From: Ganoderma boninense
Lineage: Eukaryota > Basidiomycota > Agaricomycetes > Polyporales > Polyporaceae
Reading direction: 5' to 3'
Assembly (NCBI GenBank): GCA_002900995.3
Contig: CM035315.1
Coordinates: forward strand, 1,726,708 to 1,790,707
Length of the DNA stretch: 64,000 bases
The notes beneath the pieces were generated by a model. That model had not been told where the DNA came from and made no database searches. It worked only from the letters and a program-made list of their open reading frames with translations. This document shows, piece by piece, positions 21,469 to 34,350 of the stretch. Both the position numbers and the translations under genes were made by a program. Positions within the stretch are counted from its first letter, which is position 1. Every line of letters begins with the position of its first letter.

Positions 21469-23444
21469 ATGAGTGATCGTAACATCACAACCGACTGGAC
21501 ACTCCCGCCCGACATCGAGGTCATCATCATCGACCATTTCCTCGACCATAAGCCCACACTCGCGTCCTGTTCTCTCGTCTGTTCTCGATGGCTTCCCCGC
21601 AGCCGCAAGCATCTATTCAGAGATATAACCATCAAGCAGACCGATCATCTGACCCTCCCTTTGGCGGACTTCCTCCGTATCGTGGAACATTCGGGAGCGG
21701 TGAATCCGGAGTGGGGAGTCGGGGCATATATCAAAACGCTCAGCCTGAACGGAAGACTTGCAGATCAGCAATTCAATCTCGGAACGCCCACCACCGCCTG
21801 TACTCTTCCCGTCCTGCGAGCACTCCTAGCCAGACTACCGCACCTTGCATCGTTGTGCGTGACGAAATTCCTCATCGTCGACGACGCTCCACAGATACCT
21901 AACGCGGGGAAATGTAACCTCCCCCCTTTCGAGATCGACGAGCTTTCCATCTCTTGCTGCTCGGGACCTACCAAAGACGTGCACCCCTTATTGGCCCTAG
22001 TATGCACATTTTCAAGAACATCAGTAAAACCTGCACAGCTCTGGGAGCTCTGGATCAGACCCGTCCCAGACTTTTCAGACGCGTTCCAGACATTTCAGGT
22101 CTGATTGGCGCCCAGAACTTCAAGACCCTCGTTCAGAACATCGGGCGCTCGACTGACCTGGCAGCGCTCCTGCTTCTTTCCATCTCGCTCCGAGCTCTCG
22201 CGTCAAGTCTCCCTTCCGTGGGTCGCGTACAACCTCCTATTTGAGCCCTCAATGGACCGGGTCTCAGCTAAACGATGGAATAAGACCAGCATCTCTCTGG
22301 TAAGTGTACTTGTCCGTGTACCCGCGGTCATTCCCCAGCTCCCCGTCCCCATTCTCTCGGCTCGTTTTCATTATGCTTTGTCATTACTTATGTTGAGTGT
22401 ACCTATACATACCGTGTACAGTGTATTAAGATAAAATGTTAGAGAGTAAATCCACTCCCGGGCTGTGAGCCCAACGTTGTGAGTTCGGAGGTCTGGGAGG
22501 TCTGGACGGTGGCTGTCCAGGGCGTCCAGATCTCCAGAGATTGTCGGTTTTACTGATGAATCGATTCACTCTGCGTGGATCGATGGGGGAGGTGGCGGCC
22601 GAATCCCCCGTCGACATTCTCGCTAGCTCCCTTCTCACCTCCCGTTATCCGGTCTTTTGTCTTGGGCCGAGTGAGCGACAAAGCTGCCCGGCGCGCTCTG
22701 TACGCCCTCCTTGCTACCCCGCCATCCGTCACGGACGCGTGCCTTACACGGCTATCAGTCAACGCGTACGAATACGATGATGTGGTCATGTTCACCACCT
22801 TCGTAAACCTCGCAGGCGCGGCCCTCCGCGATGTCGAGCTGCGGGTGCTAGAGCCAGACATACGCCTAGATCGTAAGCCTGCTATTTACCTTCAAAACAG
22901 ACACAGGACACCACTGATATGTTTCACAGTCCTCAGTGGAATAGTCCTCCCAACTTGCACCGCGCTCTCCTCGCTCACATTATCCTTCCAATGTTGCTTC
23001 AACGACTCATTCTTGGAGGACGCAGAGGACATCCGCGATATGTTCGGCGTATACACGATGCTCCTTCGTTCGAACTGCCACGTTTTCGTCGGGCTCAAAA
23101 CCATCCGATTGGAGATGCGGCCCATTGGCAAAGATATGCTTGTTGCGTTCAGACGCGTCACACAAGATACTTTTATCCAGGGGCCAGACGACGCGGTGCA
23201 TACAGTTCCGCCCCCGGAGGCGGACCAGAGTAGGGCAGTGTGGGGGTTCTTGGAGGACGTTCTGTGCGATTTTCCCGCCCTACAACGTGTGGAACTCGTG
23301 CTTTTCGAGACGCCACGACCCGGGGGAGCCCTCACGGAGGCGGCGAAGGTTGAGCTCAGAAGGGCATTGGAGGGAAGGCTCCCAAGGCCGTCGCAGGACG
23401 GAACCGCACAGCTTGTCTTTGCAACATCCGTAGATGACGCTTAA
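21469..23444 (+). CDS. F-box/leucine-rich protein
   Basis: The start is MSDRNITTDWTLPPDIEVII. The F-box follows at residues 10-50, with IIDHFLDHKPTLASCSLVCS and SRKHLFRDITI, a classic Agaricomycete F-box. The middle has short leucine-rich segments (PVLRALLARLPHLASLCV; FEIDELSISCCSG). After introns near 22000 and 22300 the C-terminal exon (22575-23444) shows LRDVELRVLEPD, TALSSLTLSFQC and FLEDVLCDFPALQRVELVLF, then ends at TAA. Such proteins act as SCF ubiquitin-ligase adaptors; the target is unknown. Exon joins between 22010 and 22600 are uncertain and may hide a frame break. It is not similar in detail to the F-box-like gene in the repeat arms. Confidence 0.72.
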
Positions 23445-23557
23445 GCTCGTTGAGCCATAGTATCTCTTGTTCGTCTCTGATGAGTCCATGAAACATCTAT
23501 GTACATAATCCCACTTCTTGGTCGTCGCCCATCCTTACTATTGGTCACATCCGGGCT

Positions 23558-25309
23558 TCATTGCACGACACATTTCGATTGCTGCTGAAGTTCCTCCTGT
23601 ACCCCGTCGTACCCAGTTTTCCCAGAAACAACGCCGTACGCGCTCCCGCCCTTGCCATACATCTTCCGGAGGTCACCCGCGAGCTTGTCCGGAAACTCGA
23701 ACGCCGCGAAGTGGCCCCCTGCATCGTGTTCGGACTCGAATACCACCTTTCCGAGTGACTGAGACCACCTGTTGGAAGGGCCGCGATGTGAGAACGTGCT
23801 CCCTGCTCAAAACCCTGTAGAACCGAGAAGGAAAGGAGGGAAGCTACGTACAGTCTCGGTAGGGCAACGAGCTCGGCGGGGAAGTAGGACACACCAAGTG
23901 GGACAGATGTCCAGCCTGGGCGCTGTGCAATCAGTCCTGTGCCGCCGTTGGTCGTCTCATAGTAGATCCTCGCTGACGCAGCCGGACCAGCACGCGAAAA
24001 CCAATAAATGGAGATCCACTCGAGGACTGCCGGGCGAAGAATGTACGACCGGTGGTTGGCCGGGAATGTAAGTCCGGTAAGCTTGGGTCGGGAACGGTGA
24101 AAGGACGCACCTTCGTCGTCAGTCCAGGGGTACTTGTCCGACCACCCAACGAGCTTCTCGTATATCCACGCGAGGAGCCCGATTGGAGAGTCAGAAAGCC
24201 CGTACCCGATCGTTTGCGGGCGAGTTGCCTGTTGTACGTAGTAGCCACGCCCTGAGGCCATGAATTTCGAGGTCTTGGCAAGGCCACTCCGAGCCGCCTT
24301 GTCAAACGGCAGCGTGAGCAAGGATCGGGCGTAGAGGAGAGGAAATTCAGTGAACTTTGGCGGATTCGTCCTAGATACCAAACGTAAGCCAAACTACCAC
24401 TCGGCTCGTCACCTGCCGTCCGTGACGTACAACAGGATGTTCGTGTGCCATGCTTTCAGGTGCTTGTGCCCGTAGTAAGACGCGGTAAACCTTCCGAGCT
24501 ATACCAAGCTGGTCAATATTATACACGGAATCCGTCCTGGAGGCCTGATCTCCGCTTACAAGGTGACCCCAATCACCTCCTTGGTAAACTGCAATGAAAA
24601 ACGATGAGGACCGCGCATATAGCCACAAAATGAGTCAAAGCTCACCATACTCATCATATCCGAGTGATAACATGAGTTTGTTAAGTACCTGAACGTGGGC
24701 AAAAAGGCTCTCGATAATTAATCAACGCCCTTGACACTGGGACCGAACACTGACCTCAGCGTATTGAGGTCCCTTGAATCCCGGCTTGTGTGGCGCCTCA
24801 GAGAAACCGAACCCAGGCAAGCTTGGCGCGACGACGTGGAAGCTTGGATAGTCCTCGCCGCCCGCAGTTAAGAGTGGGAGCATCTTCCTCACCTCCAGGA
24901 AGTGCCCCGGCCCTGCAAATTCAGTCCGTGAGTTCGTTTCTACTAGGCTGTTTCCCCTACAGTCGAGTAACTACTCACATCCGTGAACGAACAGCAGGGG
25001 GATCGCGTTTTCGACTTCGCTCCTCTGGTGCACGTAGTGGACGTTCAGCTTCCCGAACTCGTCCACCTCAATGTCGCGCGTGAACATCGGGAGCTCGTTG
25101 ATCTCGGCCTCTGCCTTCCTCCAGTCGAACGCGTTTTTCCAGTGCGCGGCCAGCCTCTTCACGTCAGCGAGCGGGACGCCATAGTCCCAGTCAGCACCGT
25201 CCAGCTCGTCGGGGAAGCGAGCAAGCTCGAGCGCCTTATGAAGGTGCTCAATGTCCCCGCCTGGAATGGCGATCTTGAATGGCGCTTCGACATTTGCGGG
25301 GCTCGCCAT
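23558..25309 (-). CDS. Epoxide hydrolase, microsomal-type alpha/beta hydrolase
   Basis: Opens epoxides to diols by an Asp-ester mechanism. ATG at 25309 gives [19 protein letters not shown]. The N-terminal EHN domain follows ([28 protein letters not shown]). The exon 24979-25309 splices into the next (from 24912) to form the oxyanion motif [12 protein letters not shown]. The nucleophile motif GGDWG lies near 24570. The cap and C-terminal part include [30 protein letters not shown], the lid-type Tyr pair in ARIYYE and the catalytic His in [13 protein letters not shown] near 23710. The stop codon is 23558-23560. At least six short introns join in frame, including one ending GGTATAG. All key residues that I can place are present, so it is probably active. 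Neighbours give no pathway; detoxification of plant-derived or aromatic epoxides is a guess from the family. Confidence 0.88.
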
Positions 25310-25377
25310 GATTGTGTACGTGGAGGAACTGAGTAGAGGAGATTGAGCGCAGGGGGGAGAAGGGGGTCCGCTACGGG

Positions 25378-25383
25378 TTTTAT
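25378..25383 (-). promoter_or_regulatory. TATA-like box of the epoxide hydrolase gene
   Basis: TATAAA on the minus strand lies about 70 bp upstream of the ATG at 25309. Confidence 0.35.
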
Positions 25384-25710
25384 ATGATGCAACGTGGGAG
25401 CTAGAAGCGCTCTGCAATCTAGACGAGAAGGTAACTTCCATAGAACGTGAACCGGCGGCCGGCATACGGATGACCACACACCTGTGACACCTTCAGTTGC
25501 AGCGTCTCCGGTCTTCGTCATGTTGAGGTGTTTCCGTACGAGGTTGCTTCAGTTGGGCGGTCATCCTAGCATCTCGGCTTCGAGGTCCACGGTACCCAGC
25601 GTCAACTCGCAATCGGTTGACGAACTGAGGACGCCGCGACTCGCCGGATGTGACCGAAACCGTCTCTCGCGGCACGCACTGGATGCTTCAACCTGGGTTC
25701 AACTCAAATT

Positions 25711-25810
25711 NNNNNNNNNNNNNNNNNNNNNNNNNNNNNNNNNNNNNNNNNNNNNNNNNNNNNNNNNNNNNNNNNNNNNNNNNNNNNNNNNNNNNNNNNN
25801 NNNNNNNNNN
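25711..25810. other. Assembly gap (100 N)
   Basis: Exactly 100 N. The right arm of the inverted repeat begins on the next base, at a point equivalent to 13077 in the left arm. Confidence 0.98.
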
Positions 25811-28800
25811 CCGCCAAGGTCGCTCCGATATTTTCGCCCGCGACGGTTCGCCAGAAGTCTGAACATACTCTTGCGCGTGTGCTGGAGGAGTTGCGCTAGA
25901 TCCATAAGGTGGAGGAAGACGTGCCGCTGTGGCCCTACCGGGGCAGCACGGATGCCTAAAGTTGCACGAGTGAAGCGGAGACGAAACATAAGGCAAGGGA
26001 CAGCCCGCGAATGTTAGCGGATTAGAGCAAGGAGGGAATGACTGCCATCAGAGTCGACAGACGGTACTCACAATGCTTTCTTCTTCCTCCAGGCATCGAA
26101 GCTCGAGTTGTCGTCGGTCGAGGCACAGACTTGTCGGTTCAACACTCTCCCCCTCCGCAGATGGTGACAACTGGACCGGCAGAAGTTATGTTGAATCCTT
26201 GTAAACCCCAGACCGCTTTCCAGGAGATGACCTGAAGAGCAGTGTATGAGGCTCGGGGTTACGCGGGGATGACAACGGTGCGGCGCTGCGCGCACCCGGC
26301 GTTGGGTAGACCAACCCAGGCGCACCGGGCCAGTCCCGCGCAAAAATCAGGTAGGGGCATGGAGGCGGAATGCAAAAGCAAAGCGAACGGCAGATGAGGT
26401 ACGCACCGAGGTACGCGGTCAACTGATCCCGTCACCAGCAAGTTGTCAGTGGTGGGGTCGACCTTCCTTCTCAGTCTTATCCTCCAGACCCGTACACGTC
26501 TGTCGTGGCGCTGCGCGCACCTGGTGTTGGGTAGACCAACCCAGGCGCACCTGGCTCGTCCCTCGACAGAGCATAACGGGCATCTCAGGTAAGGGAAGCT
26601 GGAATAAAATTGGTTAGGCAGACCAGCTCAGACATTCGAATCTGGAGCGGCGTACCCGTAAGCGTCGATCCCCTCCCGTGCAGTCGCGGCGGTTTTGATA
26701 TCTTCCGTGTCGTGTGGCTGCGCCAGTCGAAGCGTGTACAAAGGTAAATGTCGACATGGAGCAACAACGGTTGATCGTGGCAATGCCGGCAGAGATGTGT
26801 CAGCACCGGTTTCCTCCGATGACCGAAGTACCTCCAGGCGGGGCCCGCCAATGCCGCACCATCTCGGGCCACCACTTCTGTCAGTTCTGACCAAGTTCTG
26901 ACCGACCTGGTCCTCAGTGGAAGTCATTGATCCGCCCGCTGCCAAACGGAACAGCCATTTATGGTCCCCGTCTGCGAGACATGCGTTTATGTACATGCCG
27001 GCCTGATGCGTAGGTGTCTCGTTGGATGGGAGCGTTTCCGAAGGCACAGTCCGAGTCCAGTCCGACACGCATCTTAGTTTTCAACCGTACTTCTAATCGA
27101 CATTGTTTCACTGCTGACAGGTTGTATCCTAACATCAAGTATGTGCAGTGGCAAGAAACCTCGCCGCAGCCGTCGCGGCGGTGGAGTCTGAAGAGCAAAA
27201 CCACTCCCTGAAATCTGCACTCCACACCATGATGTCTCGTTAGTAAAAGGCCTGAATTCAAACTGATGCGTAAACTCACCTTGGCATCAATCACGGCTTT
27301 GAATGACCTTTTGTCGGAGATGATCTCGTGGTTGGGCGGTGGGATGGATGTGCTTGCAAGCGACAAGATGGCGTTCAACTCTTCAGTGCCAAGGAGCAAG
27401 CAGCTAAAGCACACTGCCTCATCGTTCCTGCCGCATTTGAACCGACTGAATGAAGTGTCAATGGCTGGAATTTCTGTGTTGTGGTTTGAGGGGTCTCGAT
27501 GACTATATTGCCGCTCTCGTCATATTTGACTAACTGCATGGCGAACAGAAGCATAGCTCGAAGTGCCTAATCTCGCCACTTAGCACCGGTAGGAACGACG
27601 GTGCGATAACATGGAGGGTTCGTACCACAGCTGCAGCCAAACCAATGGCCCCGAAGGGAAACGCCGGCCCTTCATATGGTACGTGTACCCGCAATCCTTG
27701 GACCTCCATTCCACCGTCGATGGGCCTGGAGATGACTCGCCATGGGGCCTAAAACAAAAACAGAGCGGTAAATTCCTACTTGGCAGTGAGGTTAAAGGCG
27801 TCGAAAGGGGTGTGAGGAACATACATGCGGATGAGAGTCGGCAGTGGACTCGTAAAGTACTCGACCACTCTGCACCATTTGCGTACAGAGCACTGCCCAC
27901 TCTGAGAAGTTGGGTACTCCACCCGTCAACCGCTTTAGGTAGTCTTCCACAGTGCCAAGAGCGCTGGAGCCGAAGGAGTCAAACCACGAGGTTACACTCT
28001 CTTCTGCCTTTGATTTCTGTCAGCGCGAAGGATGATAGGCGCGAACACCGAGGAATCTCACCAGAGTATGAACAAGGCGCTCGTCTTCGTCTGACCACGA
28101 TGGCTTGCCATACACAGCAGTCCAAACAAGTCGGAGAAGAGGAGAGAATGAGTCCCCGCACCAATCCCAAGGATTGGTGGTCGTTCCAAGGAATCTCAGA
28201 AGCGTCGGGATGAATATTTGTCTCCAGGAGTCACCGTGGTAGAAAGATCTGGGCTGACGTTCCGCTTCGTCATCTATTGACCGTTCAGAGTACCAATCTC
28301 CACCTTGCCGCGGCGGATTGGTGCCCCATTCTGATGGATAGTGGTAAGGGTACATTGCAGACTTACCGAAGGAATCTGTTAGCTGAATGCGTTCTGTCTG
28401 CAAGTGGGAAGCTTACGTCGTCACTCTCAGGCCGACAATCATGGCCGTGAGCCGACTTGGGACTAGGCGTCCTGCCGATTGATGCAGTCTGACATGGAGG
28501 CGTTCAGTCAGTAAGCTCAAATTTATCCCTTGTCGTTCGCTAGGTTCGATCACCCACATGACTGTTCCGCTGCGACGGAGACTGGGTCGGATAACCGGAA
28601 TTATCGGCGTGCAAAAGTTCGGATAGTTGGAGTTCGTCCATCGATAGTTCGAAATAGTAGTCGTCCGTAACTTGGTGGGGTGGAAAAGTGTCATATTCGC
28701 AGGAAAAGTTACACACAGACTTGTGGAAGCCATTTATTAGCTTGACGACTTGTGTAGAAGGCTAGGAGACTTACGTCGTCGCTGGCAGACTGAGAGTCAT

Positions 28801-29963
28801 CGCCCTGAGGGCGAGGCGACTCAGGGCTGAGAGTCCTGCCGACTGTTGCCTCCTGACATGGAGACGTGCAGTTAGTAAGTGTAAGACTGTAATTCGTGAG
28901 GTTCACGCGTACACAGCTCGTTAACTCGGCCGGAGATCCTGGCAAGCTCGTGGATTCCACTTCAATGACGAGACCAGAATCTAGGACATGTTTACTCCAT
29001 CGCTTCCCCTTGAGCTTCAAGTCCATCAATCTGGATCCACCGTTACACTCGTCTGTCGAGTCCCTACATCACGATGTGTTAGAGCAGAAGTTAGACACCA
29101 TTGCGCGAGTCGAGGTTCCACGACCTTTAGCAGGCTTAGCACTCACCCTGAAAACCGCATATAGATCCTGTTCAAGGAAGGCACGTGAGGAACAAGATAG
29201 TCCTGCACAATCGAGCGTAGATGTTAGGGAGCTCCCAGTCAAGGTCCCGGAGGCAATTCTTACCTGAAGCAACCGGATAGCGTCCGAGTCCAACTCGAAA
29301 AGGTCTAGATTCTAAGATGTAGGGCGGGAACTAATTGGATGTAGGCTTTCGAGATTCAAGTTCCCCGGGCCAGGATGCGACGGAGCAGCTGTGGGAGTTG
29401 TATTGCCTAAGGCACGACGGGACTCGAGGACCAGGCGGGTGGGAATCCTCATGAGGAGCTCCTTGTCACGGTCCAACTCGCCTCGCTCTGATCGGACTCA
29501 AAGGGCACAGATGTCGCTTTCTGCAGTTAGCACACTTCCACACTTACATCCCACGACTCGGAGACACTATATGCCGTGTCTCGTTCACCGTCCCGATCTC
29601 TTGAATGTCCTGACCCGACTTGAGGTGGTCAGGGAATGTCATCGATCCGAGGCCTAAGCCGAACACGGGAGGTCCCCGGAACCGAGCAAACGTCAGAAGG
29701 ATATCCAGACAAAACTCATGTCCGGGTATGACCAGAGAGCCGTGAACCGTTTTGATCGCTTTCGCTCTTGAGAACAGTCGTCCTAGATCCTCTGATGGAA
29801 GGGATCATGGATGACCGTTCCATTCGTCGGAAGTGACGTGGCGTCCTTGGCCGACTGAGCCACCATCGTCTTCGTATCAAGTCTACTAGAATTGTCTTTG
29901 GTATTGAAGACTTCTGCAATTAAAACTGACTTACTCAGGGGTGTTCGGGCCTATAGTTGCCAT
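25811..29963 (-). pseudogene. Gene X, right copy, 3' end cut by the contig end
   Basis: The mirror ATG is at 29963 and the exons follow the left copy (for example WRQIFIPTLLRFLG near 28200 and the DELQLSELL exon near 28630). Large exons such as the one at 28020-28403 are identical in translation to the left copy. The gene is incomplete only because the contig starts inside it, so 'partial' describes it better than 'broken'. Confidence 0.5.
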
Positions 29964-30155
29964 GCTGCCGGTGCACGGTGGAGTGGCAGAGAGACTCGGA
30001 TATGCGGAGTCCAGAGCCCTCCAAGAAATTAGCATCTTGGTCTATTTCCTGTTCAAAGTACGGAGAATGGAGGTGGAGAATAACATGGGCCCATGGACTA
30101 CTGGAGGAAGATGGGGAGGACGGTTGGAAATTTCGGGGGTGCTTGAGGGAAGAGG

Positions 30156-30198
30156 TGACGTCATCCAACAAAACGCCAATCAACGTGTTTGTCACGTG
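30156..30198 (-). promoter_or_regulatory. Mirror copy of the gene X promoter box cluster
   Basis: TGACGTCA (30156-30163), CCAAT (30176-30180) and CACGTG (30193-30198) are conserved with unchanged spacing relative to the left arm. Confidence 0.45.
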
Positions 30199-31359
30199 AG
30201 CACGTTATTCCCCTTTGTCGCCGTTGCGGAAGCTGAAGCTGCGGTACCACTCCAAACCACTCCGCCGGCCACGTCGACTTGCCCGATCGTCTCGCTCACT
30301 ATACCTTCTCCTCATCCCATCCTCCTCTATGTTGCCTGCAGCGAAGAGAACATATCGGGGCAAAGAGTGATACACTGACTTTAAGGTATCTGTCTGGCCA
30401 CACAAGACTCTGGCTGTCGATTTCTAATGGCGGCTTCAATGACTCGTCAATGGTTGTATCAACAAGCAGTGCCAATAGAAGGAGGCAAAATCTGCAACAA
30501 CAAGAGATATATTATTGAAACGAAGGGCGCGGCTTGAGTTATGTTGACGTCTGTTTTTGCCGTCCCTTGCGTTTTTCACCCTTTGTAAACAGGTCAGACG
30601 CCAGACCGGTTTGTTCGTGACCCGTGCGGTCGTCATTGGCAGCTCATACCCGCAAACCTCATGGGGATACTCCCAATATCCCTCAATGCGCTCGCCCGTC
30701 TCTCGTACGCCTGGTCTCTGCGCTCTTCCTAGCCGTTGTAAGGTCACTCAACCACTTTCCCTAGCCGACCCTCGACTTCTGCGCAACCTCCTATCATAGC
30801 CCAGATGCACCAGGCAATTGAATGCATCGCATTCACTCCGACCTTCTACTCCCGAGTCTTCCCACACATCGCCACTTTCTCCCGCCCCCGCGTGGACCTC
30901 CTGTGAAGTTTTGCTCAGCCGCCTCGTTATGTTTAGGCCCTATACTTTGCAGCGACACTCATGGACTTGAAGCTCTGCTTGCCTAACAAGTCGGCAGGCC
31001 TCCCTATCCTACGAAGCCGTAGGTGCAAGGCACGATCGCCAACGCCGGAGCAAGGCCTACGCCCACATCTCCATCTTCATCTCCATGCCGTCCCACTCTT
31101 CCTCCTCCATCTTCACGGGTCCGTTCCATTGTCGAGACATGACGCCAGTGACCCCGCCCACAGCAACACCGTCCGGGAACGAGCGCCGACGCCATACCGA
31201 CTAACACCGGGGAGCAATCGACGCGCGGACGACGCTGTGCGCCCCGGTGTCCCCGGTGTGGGGTTCTGATAGGTGTTCATAGCTGCCACGGGGACAGGGA
31301 TAGGTGCGGAGCGGTGGCCGCTCGGAGGATAAGTGTATGGGCTGCTCGTGCCAGGCAAT

Positions 31360-32914
31360 GCATGCACATCTAGATGAGCGTGTGCACTCTGAGGATGTTG
31401 AGGGCTTTGATAATGCTGCTTCAGTTTTGTCTTTATCTGGACCGGTGAGGTAAGGGATTGTGATTTTCGTCAAAGACCGGCAGTGGGTCGCGACGACACC
31501 AATAGTCTCAAGTCGTGGTACAGGGGACTGCGCTACGTTCCTGAACGCGAAACCCATTTCAGTGATACATGGCCACGCTTTGGCGGACGTGATAAGGTCG
31601 CTGTCGGTGAATGTGAAGTCGAGGAGTGCGAAATTGAGGTACACATGGGTGAGTCGGTTGAGGTGGAGGAGGGGGCGAAAATTGACGATGAAGCCTGGTG
31701 TATCGAGAGTAGAGGTGATGGAGATTGACTGGATGTACACGGTGCGCAGTGTGTCCACCATGACTGGGATAACGTATGGAAGACTCTGGATGAGACTGTT
31801 CGCAGCCTGGTAGGAAACTAACTCCAGATTTTTCAACGACCGGAATGACGTTGGAGGAGCCACGACGTCCTCATCCGCTACATCTCGGCTCGTCAGCTAG
31901 TCCCCTCACAAACCACAGTGGAGAGTGCTTACAATCGAAAGCTCGTTGAGTTATCGTCGCCTTGTGTAGACTCCCGAAGTAGTTAATAACCGAGGGGTTC
32001 CGGATAATCGGGCCCATCCCACCCACACTAAGAAACCGAAGATGGGGAGAGAGATGCGAGATGACGTGGAGGATCCGTGCCACCCAGTCTGAGAACGCGA
32101 ACGAGTTGAACGATCCGTCGTAGAAGTCGTAAACATGCAACTGCAGCTCGTCTAAGCTAGGTCCGAGCATGTACAGCAAGTCATTGGAGCCAGTGGAAGA
32201 CTCGGTCCAGCGTAATTGCCGGAGCGATCTGAAGAGCGTCGGATCAGAATGGGGAAGAAGAAAAGTCAGGAGAGCGATCGTTCCCGGCTCAATGGTGAAG
32301 GTGGTCGCATCGATCCATTGCATTGCGTCCGCGTAGTACAAGAATTTCTGCCACATAATGTGACCGGTAAGTCTTGTCTTGTTGCGTTTCAAGACGCTGG
32401 GGACGGATGATCTGGTTAACGCTGGTACGAAGCTGGCACGCACGTTCGTACCTCAAAAACCCGTTCCCCTTCAAGATCCGCCTGCAACCATGGTCCCACA
32501 TGTCGATGTCGAGCAAGTGGACCAAAGCCCACGCAAAATGCCTTCCAACGCGGCTCCATAGAACTTGAGATGGGTAATGGAATGAGGCTTTGTGGATAAG
32601 CATGAATCCGAGAAGCTGCTTTCGGTCCTCAGGAGTGTACTCAGTCTTCCGAAAGTAGTCAAACAACTTTCTGAGCAAATCTGGATGTCGAAAAAACCTT
32701 GCTTGGGGAGTATTGGTATCAAAGGCGCTGGATACCTCGGAGGAAACCATTCCAGTGAACGTATTGACCGAGGAAAAGGGATATCTGCACGGGATGCGCT
32801 GCGAGCTAGCCCATAATGGGAAGCCGCCAACCTGAAGACCGTCATCTTGACTGGAGTGCAGCTGTCAGACCCTGTCGAGAGAGAAAACACAGACACGTAC
32901 TTCAATCCGGGCAT
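31360..32914 (-). CDS. F-box/leucine-rich-like protein, right copy
   Basis: The start MPGLK is at 32914 and the exon structure is that of the left copy. This copy keeps frame through HFAWALVHLLDIDMWDHGC, where the left copy has an extra T. It lacks one T near 32750, breaking the frame after SLEWF where the left copy is intact. The leucine-rich exon 31360-31863 translates identically in both arms (NLELVSYQAANSLIQSLPYV). The complementary damage suggests that both copies, or the one real locus, encode a functional protein. Confidence 0.62.
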
Positions 32915-33382
32915 ATCAAATCGATAGTTGTGACCTGAGGGTAGGAACAAATTGGTGGCTAGGGAGTGGGATGCGAGAGCCAGGCCTCAGGTGATTGATT
33001 CTTTGGATGTGCGATGCGCGGCCGACGTCTGCGACGCCACGTCGTCGCTGGCCTGAGCGGTTCTCAGGGACACGATTTAGGTAAAAGAGATCCCTACAGA
33101 GACGAGAACCCGATTAATGTTCAATCGGTGGTTGGCTTTCGGACCAACCTTCTTAGTTTGCTTTCACAACTTCGCACATCTCCGCGCGTTGCTCATTGCT
33201 TCCATTGCCCACCGTCCTTCTCAAAGGTTACCTCCACCATTCACCCCCCTCTCTCTCCGCTGCGGCTCTCTTCACTCCTTGCTCTGCCTTCGTTCTCTCG
33301 CCTCCAGTAAACCATTCGCTCCGAATCCTCGTACCGAGCTGGCAGCCAGACCGACCGCCCAGTCGACCAAGTCCTTGGAGTC
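32915..33382. promoter_or_regulatory. Divergent promoter (right copy)
   Basis: Mirror of 5515-5982 with the same length, between starts at 32914 (minus) and 33383 (plus). Confidence 0.45.
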
Positions 33383-34350
33383 ATGGGAACGCCCAACCCC
33401 CCGCCATGGTCCCCCGCGCTGAACCCTGACACGATCCTCAGTGCTGGTAGGCAGGCCGGGGAGAACTTCTCCAGGAACCAGAACGCGCAGCTGGCTTCCG
33501 ACTTTGTCCACGGTTGGGCTCAACGTACCACGCATGGCCCCGTACTCAATCTCCTACTTCCTGCGCCAGGAGGAAAACACGAGTCTGTGCTTTTTGGGAG
33601 AGAAACGGTCGCTGCGCACATGCCTGGTCAAAAGCGTAGGAAGAGGTTGCGAGTGTCAGACAGTAAATTTCCGGAAACGAGAAGCAAAGTTGAAGACTTA
33701 CCAGAAACATTTCTCTCCAGGCTCTGTCGTCGACGATCCTGGGTGTGTAATGGCAGTGTCTGAAATGGACACGGACTTTGAGGTGGACCCCGACTCCGAT
33801 CGTCGTGGCGGGCGTCCTTCAAAGAAGGCCAAGCTGATGCCGCTGGGGCTGGCGCCAACCTCTCATGTCAACTTCAATGCGAGCGACGGCCTGGTTCAGA
33901 TCAGGTCCTGTGCCCAACTAGTCGCTCAAGGTTCACGACCACAAGGTTTGGGTTTGAGCCCAACTCTTGCGGAGTAAGACCTTAAACTCCGTTGATCAAA
34001 TAGATTTGAGTCTTACACCTTACTCTTCCTTCACTAGGCTCAATGGCCGCGACGATTCAGACCTCCCTGATGACATCAAGAGTTGGGTGCATCTGTCCAC
34101 CACAACCGGTATCTACAGTGAAAACCAGAGGTTGCCTCCCTATTTCTCAAGGATCGCCCCCCATCTGTTCACTCGTCGCGATCGCCAAAAACCTGTACAC
34201 ACTGGTTGTGGTATTGCGCCGTTCACCTCCTTCACCATATATTCGCCGGAATCTTCCATGAATCCTGATGTGCGTGTCCTAGCCTGCTCTTCTGTTCTTG
34301 TTGCCGATGTTTATGAGTGGGGGAAGATGGGAAAATTGTTGACGTGTTGA
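33383..34350 (+). CDS. Candidate N-terminal exons of the JmjC gene (right copy)
   Basis: ATG at 33383 opens the exon MGTPNPPPWSPALNPDTIL. An exon with DTDFEVDPDSDRRGGRPSKK (33760-33830) follows, then after a GTAAGA...CACTAG intron an exon with GRDDSDLPDDIKSWVHLS. The basic and acidic runs suggest a nuclear protein. It is on the JmjC strand, but the gap of weakly coding DNA up to 35.6 kb leaves the link unproven. Confidence 0.4.
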
